Source: Gamarada debralockiae
Taxonomy: Eukaryota > Ascomycota > Leotiomycetes > Helotiales > Hyphodiscaceae
Direction: 5' to 3'
DNA: 50,059 nt
Assembly (NCBI GenBank): GCA_002803225.1
Contig: NXFV01001754.1
Location: 1-50,059 of the forward strand
The notes below the pieces were generated by a model. That model saw only the letters and a program-made list of their open reading frames with translations. It had not been told where the DNA came from and did no database searches. The position numbers and the translations under genes were made by a program. Positions 18,743 through 28,514 of this stretch are shown piece by piece; within the stretch, counting starts at the first letter, position 1, and the number at the start of each line of letters is the position of its first letter.

Positions 18743-20740
18743 TTACTCTCCCAAGCATTTCTCGAAAGGCCATATCGCCCCCAGAAACAAATACTTCAGT
18801 GGGAGAAGGACCAAGTACCGCAGAAGGATATTGACAACAAGATCAGGCGCGGGATCGTCCTTCTTGCTTCGAGAGTCACTCTCTCCAGTTTGAGAGTTAT
18901 TTCCTTGGCCGCCTTGATTATCTCCTGCTGTTGTGGGGTAGCAGCAACAAGCCAAGAAAATATTCTTGCAGGTGGCAACCTCCGCGCTAAGAATGACTGT
19001 GATGAACGGTACCGCCATCAGCCAAACAAAACCTATCAAACTTATGTTCTTGTATCCAATACTCTTGAACTTATAGATCCCACACAGTCTTCCCTTCCCC
19101 TCATCCGGCGTGACCTCAATGTATCCAGGCTCTTGTTGCCCTTCGGCTCTAGCAATACTCCACGCATCAAATTGGATCCTCGCAAGGGACGTCGTAAACA
19201 GTCTCTCGGCTTCCTTTTCCCAGTGGCGATCATGAAGGGGTTGGGAGACGGAGGAGCTGATTTTCTGTTGTGCGAGGAGAGCGCTGCCGAGTCGCCACTT
19301 GATGGCATCATACACGTTGGATGCTTCGAGAGACCATTTCATGAACCAGTATCCTGGAGTATCTGGGATTCCGGACGGGAGATCTGCTGTCATCGACCAG
19401 CAGGTTTTGCCATCGGGGGAGCAAAGTTCCGTGGTGTCGACGCAGGCGAGAGCTTGTGCCCGTGGGTCTGAGTTGTAGTAGTATGGTTCGTGGTATCCTG
19501 GGAAATTGTATGGCTTCGTGGCTGGGAATATTGGGTCGTAGCTTGGCTTAATATTCCATATATGCATAGATGTCACGAAGAAAACCGTGAGAGTGCTGTT
19601 CTCGTCGGGCTCGAGGTCTGGTATTGGCCGCCAATAGTCGTACTCTGGATATAGTGTCGTTGCATGGGTCCTGCGAGAATACTTAGCACTCAAGAAGCTA
19701 TTCGTTGAATTTGGCTTAAAAGAGTCACATACATCAAGGAATAAACCGGCGCAAGCCAGTTGAACGGATTTCCACTTGACTCATAGGTGTAATTCTTCAA
19801 CTCGGTACCATTGTCGTCGTTGATACTACCATAAAAGTAGTGATACGTTGTATCATTCGGGGAAATTTTGCGTACGTAAGGCTCATCCATATTCAAAGGA
19901 GAGCAAGTAGTCCGACGTCGAAATTTATGAGTAGTTTTGGAGTTAATCCCAAGGTTACTGGCATCGATGAGTCCAGTATCAAACGTCACCGCTGAGTAAA
20001 GGCCACCACGACAAAGGTCAAAAAATTTGAAAGGACATTTGTCAAACGACTTCGTGGTGAAGTCGATGCTGGAGTTGTAGAAAAAGTCGCATCGAGTCGA
20101 ATCAGTAGCAATCTCGGGGCTATAGCAATTCTGAGCGTAGTCGCCGGCGCGCGCTTCTCTCTGGTAATCGTAGACGTCGGAGCGGGCCGCAGCTTCGTCG
20201 CCAGCATTCTCGTCATCGAATTCCCAGATGCCACAACTTGTGGAGGACGACCTCGCAGCCCTGGACGTTGTGATATCTGCTGAAAAAGCCCCCGCAATGA
20301 CCTGCGCTCCGAAACTAACGAACGCCGCCGACAAGATTATGATGATGAGGGCAATATTCCTAATGGAGAGGCTGGATTTTTCCTTCAGACTATTTTTTAG
20401 AAGCTCACGAGCTCCTCTGGCCCCAACCACTAAGTCCTGCACATGGTCATCATGCAACAAAGGTTCCGCTGCTTGGGGGTCGTCATCTTTCCGAGCCTTG
20501 AAGATATTACGCAACTGAAGAATGACACTTCCCAGAATTCTGAAGATATAGGGCGATGAAATGGCTATGGAGATAGCTGCCAGTGTTGTCATCCATGTCG
20601 CCCAAAAGTCACTTGCTAAGACTTGAAGGCCTAAAGTAAATGTCAGCATGAGACGGCACAGTATTTCCACGAGGATACTCACGATTACCACGGCTGTAAT
20701 CTACCCAAAGACCGGTCAGGACATCATTTGTGGTTGACAT
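18743..20740 (-). CDS. Three-exon membrane protein, 627 aa, unknown function
   Basis: Minus-strand exons: 20740-20683, 20630-19733 and 19670-18743. Intron 1 (52 bp) has GTGAGT, GCTGAC and TTTAG; intron 2 (62 bp) has GTATGT, GTGCTAAG and CGCAG; the phases close to exactly 628 codons. The short first exon encodes MSTTNDVLTGLWVDYSRGN, a GLWxDYSRG-type opening I associate with fungal transmembrane proteins of unknown function. Likely helices: about residues 26-55, 108-135, 530-552 and 602-622. The long loop between (about 140-525) has several Cys (including TSCGIW, CPFKFFDLC and TTCSPL) and N-glycosylation sites (NSS, NDT, NGT, NYT), so it is probably extracellular. The C-terminal cytosolic segment is Gln/Gly/Ser-rich. 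No catalytic motif. The gene is intact although surrounded by relics. Confidence 0.8.
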
Positions 20741-21120
20741 TGCTCTTAGAAAGATGAAAAGGGGATATTTCTGAAATGTCCTCTGCTGCGCAGTTGACGA
20801 TATGAGCTGTGAGTAGGTTAGGAAAGATTATTGGCGGCGTAGACTGAGCTGTGAGTAATATCTCGCTGCCACGTTTAGGCTTGCCAGCGCAAGCCTTGCA
20901 TTACCTCCAGAACTGTTTCAGGAGCGGAAAGAAGTTCTATTTTTTGAAACCACGGACTTTTACCGAACCAGACCGTGGCGACTCAGCCTCGAAAAAAACA
21001 TTTTTGGTCACGCACTGACACAGCCATAACCTGGTACCTGACCAATCATCGATACCCCGCACCAACCTTCATAATGTGGAAACGCCCTGCCTTGGTTGCT
21101 TCGGGCCGTTTCCGCTTCTA
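20741..21120. other. Upstream flank of membrane gene
   Basis: Probable promoter of the minus-strand gene starting at 20740. A repeated GAGCTGTGAGTA occurs at about 20804-20815 and 20848-20859. Confidence 0.35.
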
Positions 21121-21370
21121 AGGTAAGAATTCACCTCATCTGGTAACAAAGACTGACCTTGACCCGACTGACAAGCAAGACACCAGGAAAAAGCCCCAGC
21201 ACGCTTCTTCGCACTTTCAATTCAGAATCGAGTATTGCCCTGTCTGCGGGAATCCGCTGCCTAACCGCATTATGAAGTCGTACTACGAGATAGAGGACCA
21301 TGTCCAGAAGTGTGACGTTTGCCACGAGGCTGCTAAGCGAGAGGAAATGGAATCTTTCACCCTGAGGTAA
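21121..21370 (+). CDS. Possible zinc-ribbon exon, unannotated
   Basis: Plus frame open from 21121 to TAA at 21368-21370. It encodes IEYCPVCGNPLPNR and then VQKCDVCHEAAKREE, i.e. two C-x2-C knuckles about 26 residues apart, suggesting a treble-clef or zinc-ribbon fold. The frame is preceded by a GTAAGA donor-like site at 21121 and by a further C-x2-C frame upstream (TPCLGCFGPF, about 21083-21112), so part of it may be an intron joining two short exons. No start codon can be fixed. It could be the end of a small spliced gene or a relic. Confidence 0.35.
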
Positions 21371-23289
21371 AGTCACGGAAAGAGCATAGGCAAAGCTTAA
21401 TTAATCATTTCCAGCTATGCCCGTTCGACGTATCCTTGTGGATCAGACAGCGACTACCAACGACATCATGCAAAGCAACGTCATCGAATCGAGCATAATG
21501 GAGATAAATTTGCATCCAAGTCCGGCGGTGGTCATACGAGTAGTAGATGATGGCTGAGACAAACAAGACCCGCCAATGCGATATAATGAGGCGCTTTAGG
21601 AGTATTGAGCTGCGTTATCTGAGGCTTTCAAACCTCACTTGCCGGCGGCCTGGACGATATTGCTTGGCTGTCGAGAATTCCTGTTCAGGCTCAGTGCCGG
21701 CATGCGATAGCTGTTTCCTTGGTTTCAAACATTATCTTAATATTATTTGTCTTGTCGCTTACTATTTCGATCATTTCGGGATTCCTTGTTGGTGTAAGTT
21801 TAGTCTTGATCCTGAAACCGGAGTCGGCGGTGGAAATGGTTGGGTTTGTCGAGGGTTCTGGGTCTCGTTACTGAAGTCGACGAAGAATACATCGGCCGCA
21901 AGAGACTGAGCAGGAGGATATTATGTGGAATATCTGTCATGAAGCTTTGGTTAAGACGATGTCAGCATCTAGCGCCCAGTAATTAGGAGTACTGAGTTAT
22001 CCACGAACAGGAAACCGCTCTCATCGGCCCTTCTTGTAACAGCTTCGTCACGTATGAATATCGGGGCGCTCTGAAGGAGCACTAAACCCTGGTATAGTCT
22101 CTCGGTGGCTCTCCTTAATACAACTTTGCAGCCAACATGATTCTGCCCTGCCAGGCTCTGCATGAGTTTGCTAGCTATTCAGGGGCAGACCGAACCCTAA
22201 TACAAACCCACTCCTCAATACAGCTCCGCCACTAGATAAATTACGCTAGTTGTCGTAGCTGCCTTGCTGTGCATGAATTACTCAGTGCTGAGCAGACAGG
22301 GACATTGGCATGATCCTTCCTTAGCGTAACTCCCTTACTACATGAATATCTCAACAGAACCATATCCTTTCAGCTTGCACCAAGATAATTCTGCCTGCTT
22401 TGCTTGCTTGCATGACTCTCCTGATAACTCAGTAGAAGGCCTAAATCTTAATATAGCTATTTCCTCTGCGTAACCTCGATAGTGCATGAATGACACGAGG
22501 ATCAGCAGGCATAGAAGTCATCCAACTACCCCTCTATCAACGCAATGCGTCGAGATGAATCTCCTTGTCTTGCCTTAATGATGTCAGCACCTCGAGCTCA
22601 GGAACTTGGTATAAACTATGTTCCTAATGCAACTTGGCATTTGCATAGATCCCACACTGCTCGAGAAGCTCACCAGCTGTCGTATATCCTCCGCACCTGG
22701 TCAGCTGCGGCAATGTGCCCCGATGTTGCATGATCTTGTAACACCTTGTCCAACAGAATCGTCGAAAGTTGTAGGAAGACTGTTCCTGGACTTGCGTAAA
22801 TCAAAGAGGGAGCCCCAGACACTGACGAGCCCCAAGATCCGTATTGCCGCCTGTTGTGCCATCTCTAGCCGTATACAGAATCATTGGTCGCCTAGTGAAA
22901 TGTAGTAGTTGGTTATACAATTGAGTATGAGTTCTTTCAACAGTGAAGTTGAATAACTGCTAGCAAATTGAGGCCATACACTTGTATGAGAAAACGTTGA
23001 GTAGTAAGGTTCGCTAAACTGTGAGTCTGAAATACTAGTCACGTGCAACCGGCAGAGAGGGATCTAAAATTGGCTCCCAGAACAATCATTGAACTACTTT
23101 CTAATCTTAGCCCGCGACAGCAATTGTAGCCGAGGGGTCGAAACAGGTCCCTGGTTCAATGGTTCAGGCTCCATTCACTATTACTCGCCTCACAGACCCA
23201 CTCGCTCAGCCTTGGCTCACCCACAGCTCAGGCTATAGCAGCAACAGGTCAGGTCTAAAGACGGAAATGGAAATTGCTCATGTCAAAAT
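21371..23289. other. Gene-poor, degenerate repeats
   Basis: Between 22130 and 22500, motifs of the form ATTCTGCCTGC...GCATGA recur about every 115-135 bp, suggesting a very old tandem repeat. The 120-aa plus frame at 21547-21909 is Cys-rich (RRPGRYCLAVENSC) but unrecognised. A 53-codon minus frame starting about 22894 (MAQQAAIRILGLVSVWGSLF) may be a fragment. Confidence 0.3.
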
Positions 23290-24144
23290 TCCGATATTGG
23301 ATACGCTGTTCCATAAAATTGTTCTTTGCAATGTCTTCTGACATGGGAGAAGGGATTCGCTCGGCCATCAGAGATGCCGTTAGTGGTGCGTCCGTCAAGA
23401 GCATCAGCCTCTTCAGCGCTTACAACATCAATATCCCGCGGGCTTTGCTTAAAGAGGACACCTCCTATCTCACCTCTTGGAAGAATCAAACTTCTGGCTA
23501 GGTCCGTCGAGAGTAATTGCTGGACTCAACATGCCGGATCTAGGCGACAAGTACAACATCTGTCTCGTTTTTGAAGAGTAAGCAGGCAAAGAGGGAGAAT
23601 GGTACGAATTAGGCGACTTGAAGAAGGTGAAGGAAAATTCGCCGACTTTGAGCCTGATATGAGGAAGTTGCTAGACTTGGCCAAACCAGAGGATTGCTAC
23701 ATCTGGCGATTCTCTGAAATGCCACCACTCGAGAAGTAGGTGAGTGATAGTGGGAGAGCTGTAATTGTGGGTGATGCGGCACCCGCGATGCTGCCATATA
23801 CTAATATGGTAATGTTTCTCTCTAACTTCTCGAGGAGAGACTACTGACAAGTTCAGGGCGCCGCGCAATGCTTCGAAGACTCCGCATGTCTCGCCATGTG
23901 TCTCGAGAAAGCGGAGTCTGTGTCTGATCTTCCTAAAATGCTAAAGGCATACGAAACAATTCGCAAACCACGTACCGAATGGTTAATCAAGAGAGGGAGA
24001 GAGAACGCAAAGATGTTGCACTTGCCTGATGGGCCACAGCAGGAGCAGCGAGATCAATTCTGGGGAGCAGACCATTGGCAACGGCGAAAGAGTGGGATGG
24101 GAAGAATATTGATGACCCTCCAGAAGGGCAATTCAACCCTTTAG
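23290..24144 (+). pseudogene. FAD monooxygenase C-terminal half, decayed
   Basis: Begins within an intron-like segment nearly identical to that at 14.24-14.29 kb (GTTCTTTGCAATGTCTTCTG...), followed by GIRSAIRDAVSGAS and YNINIPRALLKEDTSYL. It then changes frame to IAGLNMPDLGDKYNICLVFE, hits TAA near 23579 (one C-to-T step from CAA), and changes frame again to FADFEPDMRKLLDLA and YIWRFSEMPPLEK. TAG then stands where Trp is usual, followed by SGRAVIVGDAAPAMLPY. A 48-bp intron (23807-23857) precedes GAAQCFEDSACLAMCLE and YETIRKPRTEW, the usual end of this family. GDAAP replaces the normal GDAAH of the FAD-ribityl-binding motif. Two nonsense codons and at least two frameshifts make it inactive. 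Confidence 0.7.
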
Positions 24145-24946
24145 TTTTCCTTATTTATCGGGTTTTGATATTATGGATTATGTGAGTTTTCATATTTTCA
24201 CAACTTTGGAGAGGGCTTGAAACGGATGCTGACCCTGTCTCATGCGGACGAAGAGAAGACTTCAGGGCTTGTTAGATTAAAGAGAGGAGAAGGGAGTTCA
24301 AATTCGCGGTAGGAAAAAACAGAGTATCTTCCATTCATAAATTTATTAAGCAGCTTGCTATCGTCCCAGCTCTTTCCTGAGACACTGGTCCGTCTGCTTC
24401 TTCATCTGTGAAATGGACATACGGCCGAAGCATATGAAACTGGATTAGGAAACTCTGAGTGAGATGGGATGAGACCATCAGAAATAGAATCCCCGGTAAC
24501 TTCATAGGGCTTCAAAACCGGTGGGAAAAGGAGAGCCAGGAGGTAATTTTGGTCACCGTAATAGTACGGTGGTACCTCTGCTGACTAACCTTAATGTGAA
24601 ATGTGTTTCGTTGTTTTCGAGAAATCAAATTTCCAGGCAGGCGCTGTCTGAAGAACAATAACCCGTCTTATCACGCCTAAAGCCTATCCTACGACTCATC
24701 CGCGCAGGCAGCACGGGGATGTCCTCCTCAATGGAAATCCGAGAGATCTGGTTGGCTGGTAACGTTACATATGCCTTGACCCCACAGCGGGGTCCCTTCA
24801 ACGAGGCTGAACCATTCAGGGACGGCAAGGCAGACAGACGACCGTTGAACCCCATTATTGAAATATACGAATGTTGAGTACATAAAAGTGCGGTTCATCG
24901 ATGAAGCCGACCTTCTCTATCCTCGACCTCTGCAAAATCAATCACC
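24145..24946. other. Intergenic, promoter of oxidoreductase
   Basis: A 76-aa minus frame (24625-24855) lies divergent to the oxidoreductase but shows no recognisable domain. Otherwise nothing supported. Confidence 0.35.
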
Positions 24947-26627
24947 ATGGCTCCTCACGCCGATTCCCCCACCTTTGACGATGTCGACCGTCTCCCAGCT
25001 CCTCCTCGTCCCGCTATGTCTGCGAATCCTCCTCGAATCTTGATTATTGGAGCAGGCTCTCGAGGAAATTCATATGCTCGAGCAACTGGCGAATCCACGA
25101 ATGGTGTTATTGTGGCCGTTGCGGAGCCAGTTCCATACAAGAGACAACGACTTGGAGAGACATACATATGGGGCAAGGCTGGTCCAGCGGATGGCCAATC
25201 CTTTGAGGATTGGAAGCAGTTCCTAAAATGGGAGCAGGAGAGGCGTGCCAAAGCCGCCCGAGGCGAGAATGTGTCAGAAGGCGTGGATGCTGTGTTCATC
25301 TGTGTGCTCGATGAGATGCACAAGGAGGTGATTGTTGGATTGGCGCCCCTTGGTCTGCACGTCATGTGTGAGAAACCTCTGGCTACCAGCTTGGAGGATT
25401 GTGTTTCGATATACAAGGCCATGCTACCGGATTTGCCCAATACTACGCCTTCCAAGATATTCTCCATCGGCCATGTTTTGAGATACAGCCCTCACAACAT
25501 GTTGCTTCGGAAGTTATTGTTGGAGGAGAAGGTTATTGGAGAGGTCATGTCTGTCAACCATACAGAGCCAATTGGCTGGTGGCACTTCACCCATTCCTAT
25601 GTGAGGTATGATGCCTGAGTATCTGCAGCAAACCAAAATGCTAACCGCGTGAAGGGGAAATTGGCGTAAAGAATCCACCACTGCACCATCCCTCCTCACA
25701 AAGTCCTGCCACGATATCGACTTGCTCCTTTGGCTACTTTGCTCGCCTCCTCCCAACTCCTCCAAGCCAGCACACATCCCTACCACCGTCACCTCGTCGG
25801 GATCTCTCCAATACTTCAACAAGACCCGAAAGCCAACTCCAGCAGGTAATGCCACGAACTGCCTTTCTTGTCCCATCGAGACCAGCTGCAAATACTCTGC
25901 CAAGAACATCTACCTAGGGAAGGGATTGAAGGGTCTCGGATCAGGAAATACACGTTGGCCCATCGATATCGTCGTTCCCGAAATCGAAGAATGCATCTCT
26001 GCTGGAAAGGGTGACTCTGCGATAATGGCTAAGCTGTCAGAGAACTATTCGAGCTCAACACCTCTCTCCGAAGTCTCCTCTAAGAATTGGTTCGGTCGCT
26101 GCGTCTACGAGTCGGACAACGATGTGAACGATGATCAAGTCGTGACTATGACATGGGAGAATGATCCTCTCCCTCCCGGAAGCGACGACAATGAGAAAGC
26201 TCTCGTCGGCCGTGGAGCCAAGACGGCAATCTTCCATATGGTGGCGCACACGAAGAAGATCTGTGAGCGATATAGTCACATTTATGGTTCGGATGGCGAG
26301 ATTTACGCCGATAGTGAGACGATCACTGTGGAAGATTTCAACACTGGTGCGAAGAAGATTTACAAGCCGCATATTGCAGGCGGTGGGCACGGAGGCGGGG
26401 ATGATGGCTTAGCGAGACAATTCATCCTGGCTGTGGATGCAGTAAAGAATCATGGCGCAAGTGTTGCTGATGCCCAGATCGAGCATGTTGGCTGTAGTTT
26501 GGAGGAGGTCATTCGAAGCCATGCGATGGTGTTTGCAGCTGAGGATGCGAGAAAGGAGAAGAAGGTCTTGGACTTCCCCAAGTGGTGGAAAGAGGAAGTG
26601 GAAGCGAGTCTGGTGAAGCCTTTTTAA
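24947..26627 (+). CDS. Gfo/Idh/MocA-family oxidoreductase, 543 aa
   Basis: Exons 24947-25605 and 25655-26627. The 49-bp intron has GTATGA, GCTAAC and GAAG; the join restores SYVRGNWR and gives 543 aa. Residues about 31-40 form the NAD(P)-binding Rossmann start ILIIGAGSRG. MCEKPLA near 139-145 is the family EKP motif, whose Lys contacts cofactor and substrate. GHVLRYSP near 173 and CHDIDLLLW at 238-246 (conserved H and D of the catalytic region) follow. A Cys cluster C-x2-C-x5-C followed by KYSAKNIYL occurs near 281-300, as in a subgroup of these enzymes. An N-terminal Pro/Ala-rich extension of about 25 residues precedes the fold. The protein is probably a cytosolic sugar- or inositol-type dehydrogenase or reductase; substrate unknown. 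It is longer than the 350-400 aa typical of bacterial members. Confidence 0.9.
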
Positions 26628-26979
26628 AGTAGTTATCCTTCGAGGAATGCCCTTAGACGGATCACAGTCGCATTGTCGCAATTCATTCCCAAATCAGTGC
26701 GTATACAATTTATCCGTGACTTTTCGGGACGGCCTATCTGATGGCAAGGCCCCCAGAAGGTGGCTGAATGAGAGCCTGGCGAGGTGCCTGGAGTCAAGCA
26801 CATCGCATACCCAAGCCTCGTTGTTCTGCTATTGGATCACTGTCGTGCACGAGTTACGTGGACTCCAATCTCGTGGGGGTCAACCCCAGCTATGATCTCG
26901 AGCAAATACGACATCAACCAAATTTATGATTTACAAATCCCCCACAGCCTGCTTCACAAATCCGGTCAGCTTGATCACC
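26628..26979. other. Intergenic
   Basis: 3' flank of the oxidoreductase and upstream of the HET relic. No feature recognised. Confidence 0.4.
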
Positions 26980-27290
26980 ATGGCCTACAAACCCCTTGAA
27001 TTTATAAACTTCGAGTTCCGCCTCTTGACGCTCCTCGACGAAGTGGACGACGAGGCTGGGGACTCGATCATACGCGCGACCCTTAAGCATGCCTCTCTGA
27101 TCGAGCCGCCTCATTATCGAGCTCTATCTTACTGTGGTGATTCCAGGTTGCCAAACCTATCGTTGTCGACGGCCAGACGGTAGCTCAAGGCTCAAAGGTT
27201 TTTGACGCTGTGGATTGATGCCTTGTGCACATATCTTGATCGACCCCGAACGAAATGCTGCAGAAACTTGAGGGTTTGACCGCCATTTTG
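26980..27290 (+). pseudogene. HET-domain N-terminal relic (first)
   Basis: From the ATG at 26980: FRLLTLLDEVDDEAGDSIIR and PPHYRALSYC match the start of the fungal HET (heterokaryon incompatibility) domain, whose hallmark is A-L-S-Y-C-W-G. Here LSYC is followed directly by GDS: the Trp codon is missing. The frame then shifts to VAKPIVVDGQTVA and shifts again to TLWIDALC, which is another HET hallmark. A stop at 27181-27183 closes the first frame. Nothing of the C-terminal part follows. Established: HET domains trigger programmed cell death after fusion of incompatible hyphae. This copy cannot be functional. Confidence 0.7.
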
Positions 27291-28006
27291 TGAGGATTTT
27301 CGTTTTGAGGTTGTGGACCGTGCACCCTTCGATTCGGTTATCATTTGCGTTTATGGTCGCTGAAATTTCCCCTTGCTCCGCTTCTTTACACGGACCAGTA
27401 CGGTAAAGCGCGGAGTTTTCCTCAGGTCTGTTGTCAAAACCTATCAACGAGAAAACTTAAGAGGTAGCCAAGCTGAATACCCTTCTGCGACTACCTCGCT
27501 GCCTACCTCGCGACTATCTGATTATGCGAGATAAATCTAAAAACGCAGAGCATTAGAGCTATCTCTAACCTTCCTGCCGAGCGGCGTCGTACGAAAATCA
27601 ATCTATTGAACCAGCCCAGCAAGGCTTCGAAAGGCTCTGCTCACGAGCGCCGAAGTTGGGGTTCAGGGTCATGCTTTCGTCAGTCAGTGGCATTGGATAA
27701 CTTCCTCTGCCAAAGATCATTGGTTCTTTCTAGGACACTGGCTCCATGGCGTTTTTCGAGGCTTCTCGTGCGGCTATTCAGGCTCTCGTCGGTCTGCATC
27801 GCCTGCAAAATTTGCCTAGGCAGCAGTACAACGTGGCACCACCACAGCCCGCACTATACGGAATACACACAAACATCTTGCACAGAGGAAGGGCTATTGT
27901 AACGCATAAAGTCCCGTAGAGGTTTCCTCTTTGCCAAGCTGCGACACAACGGATTCAATTACAGTAGTCGTTCCAGCCAAGTAGAGTGAATTGGTATGAA
28001 ATCGCC
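27291..28006. other. Upstream flank of NACHT-ankyrin gene
   Basis: A 98-codon plus frame at 27606-27902 lacks motifs. No convincing promoter element. Confidence 0.35.
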
Positions 28007-28507
28007 ATGTCCTTTGGGTGGTCTGCAGGGGATTTAATAGCGGGAATATCTTTCCTGGCCAAGATATTCCAGGCACTGGATGATTCAAAAGGCGGGAAAG
28101 CAGCTTACGCTGAGCTTGCGCGGGAACTTTCCAGTCTTGAAGATGCCTTGGAAGCTATTGGAGATCATCGAACTGCCTCGGAATCAGCGCCAGAATCCCC
28201 TATCAGGAAAGCGATCGACTCTTGTCAAATATGCATTGATACCTTCATCTCCCAGATGAAGAAGTTCAAAGATATTGATAAAGATCATGGTGATTCGAGA
28301 TGGTCATTGGAGACGTTCAAGAAGAATGCAAGAGCAGTGGAGTGGATGCTGTGTAAGAAGTCAGAAGTTGATAACTTCAGAAGGGCTGTACACTTTCATG
28401 CTGTGGCTATTCTGAGCATGCAGCTGTCCACACTGTGGTATTTAACTCTTCGCCCACTTACTAAAAGGATCGCGGCTGAGCTTTTAAAGTATCGAGGCAA
28501 AGTCTAG
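28007..28507 (+). CDS. N-terminal domain of NACHT-ankyrin receptor
   Basis: The frame is open from 27986, but the first ATG giving the family start is 28007 (MSFGWSAGDLIAGISFLAKI). This helical opening is characteristic of the N-terminal effector-like domain of fungal STAND/NLR proteins (HeLo-like or related helical type): an amphipathic or hydrophobic first helix and later YAELARELSSLEDALEAI. The same domain continues through FRRAVHFHAVAILSMQLSTL. It ends at TAG 28505-28507. The downstream NACHT frame is already open from about 28491 in another phase, so one base change between 28491 and 28507 would fuse both into one about 1230-aa protein. I could not find an intron with matching phase. Either the two parts are separate proteins, or the gene has a recent frameshift, or an assembly error exists. 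Confidence 0.7.
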   Translation: MSFGWSAGDLIAGISFLAKIFQALDDSKGGKAAYAELARELSSLEDALEAIGDHRTASESAPESPIRKAIDSCQICIDTFISQMKKFKDIDKDHGDSRWSLETFKKNARAVEWMLCKKSEVDNFRRAVHFHAVAILSMQLSTLWYLTLRPLTKRIAAELLKYRGKV

Positions 28508-28514
28508 GGACACG

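Noticed and set aside
23140..23180. GGTTCAATGG-containing stretch resembling a tRNA B box
   Set aside because: No cloverleaf, A box or acceptor stem could be formed.
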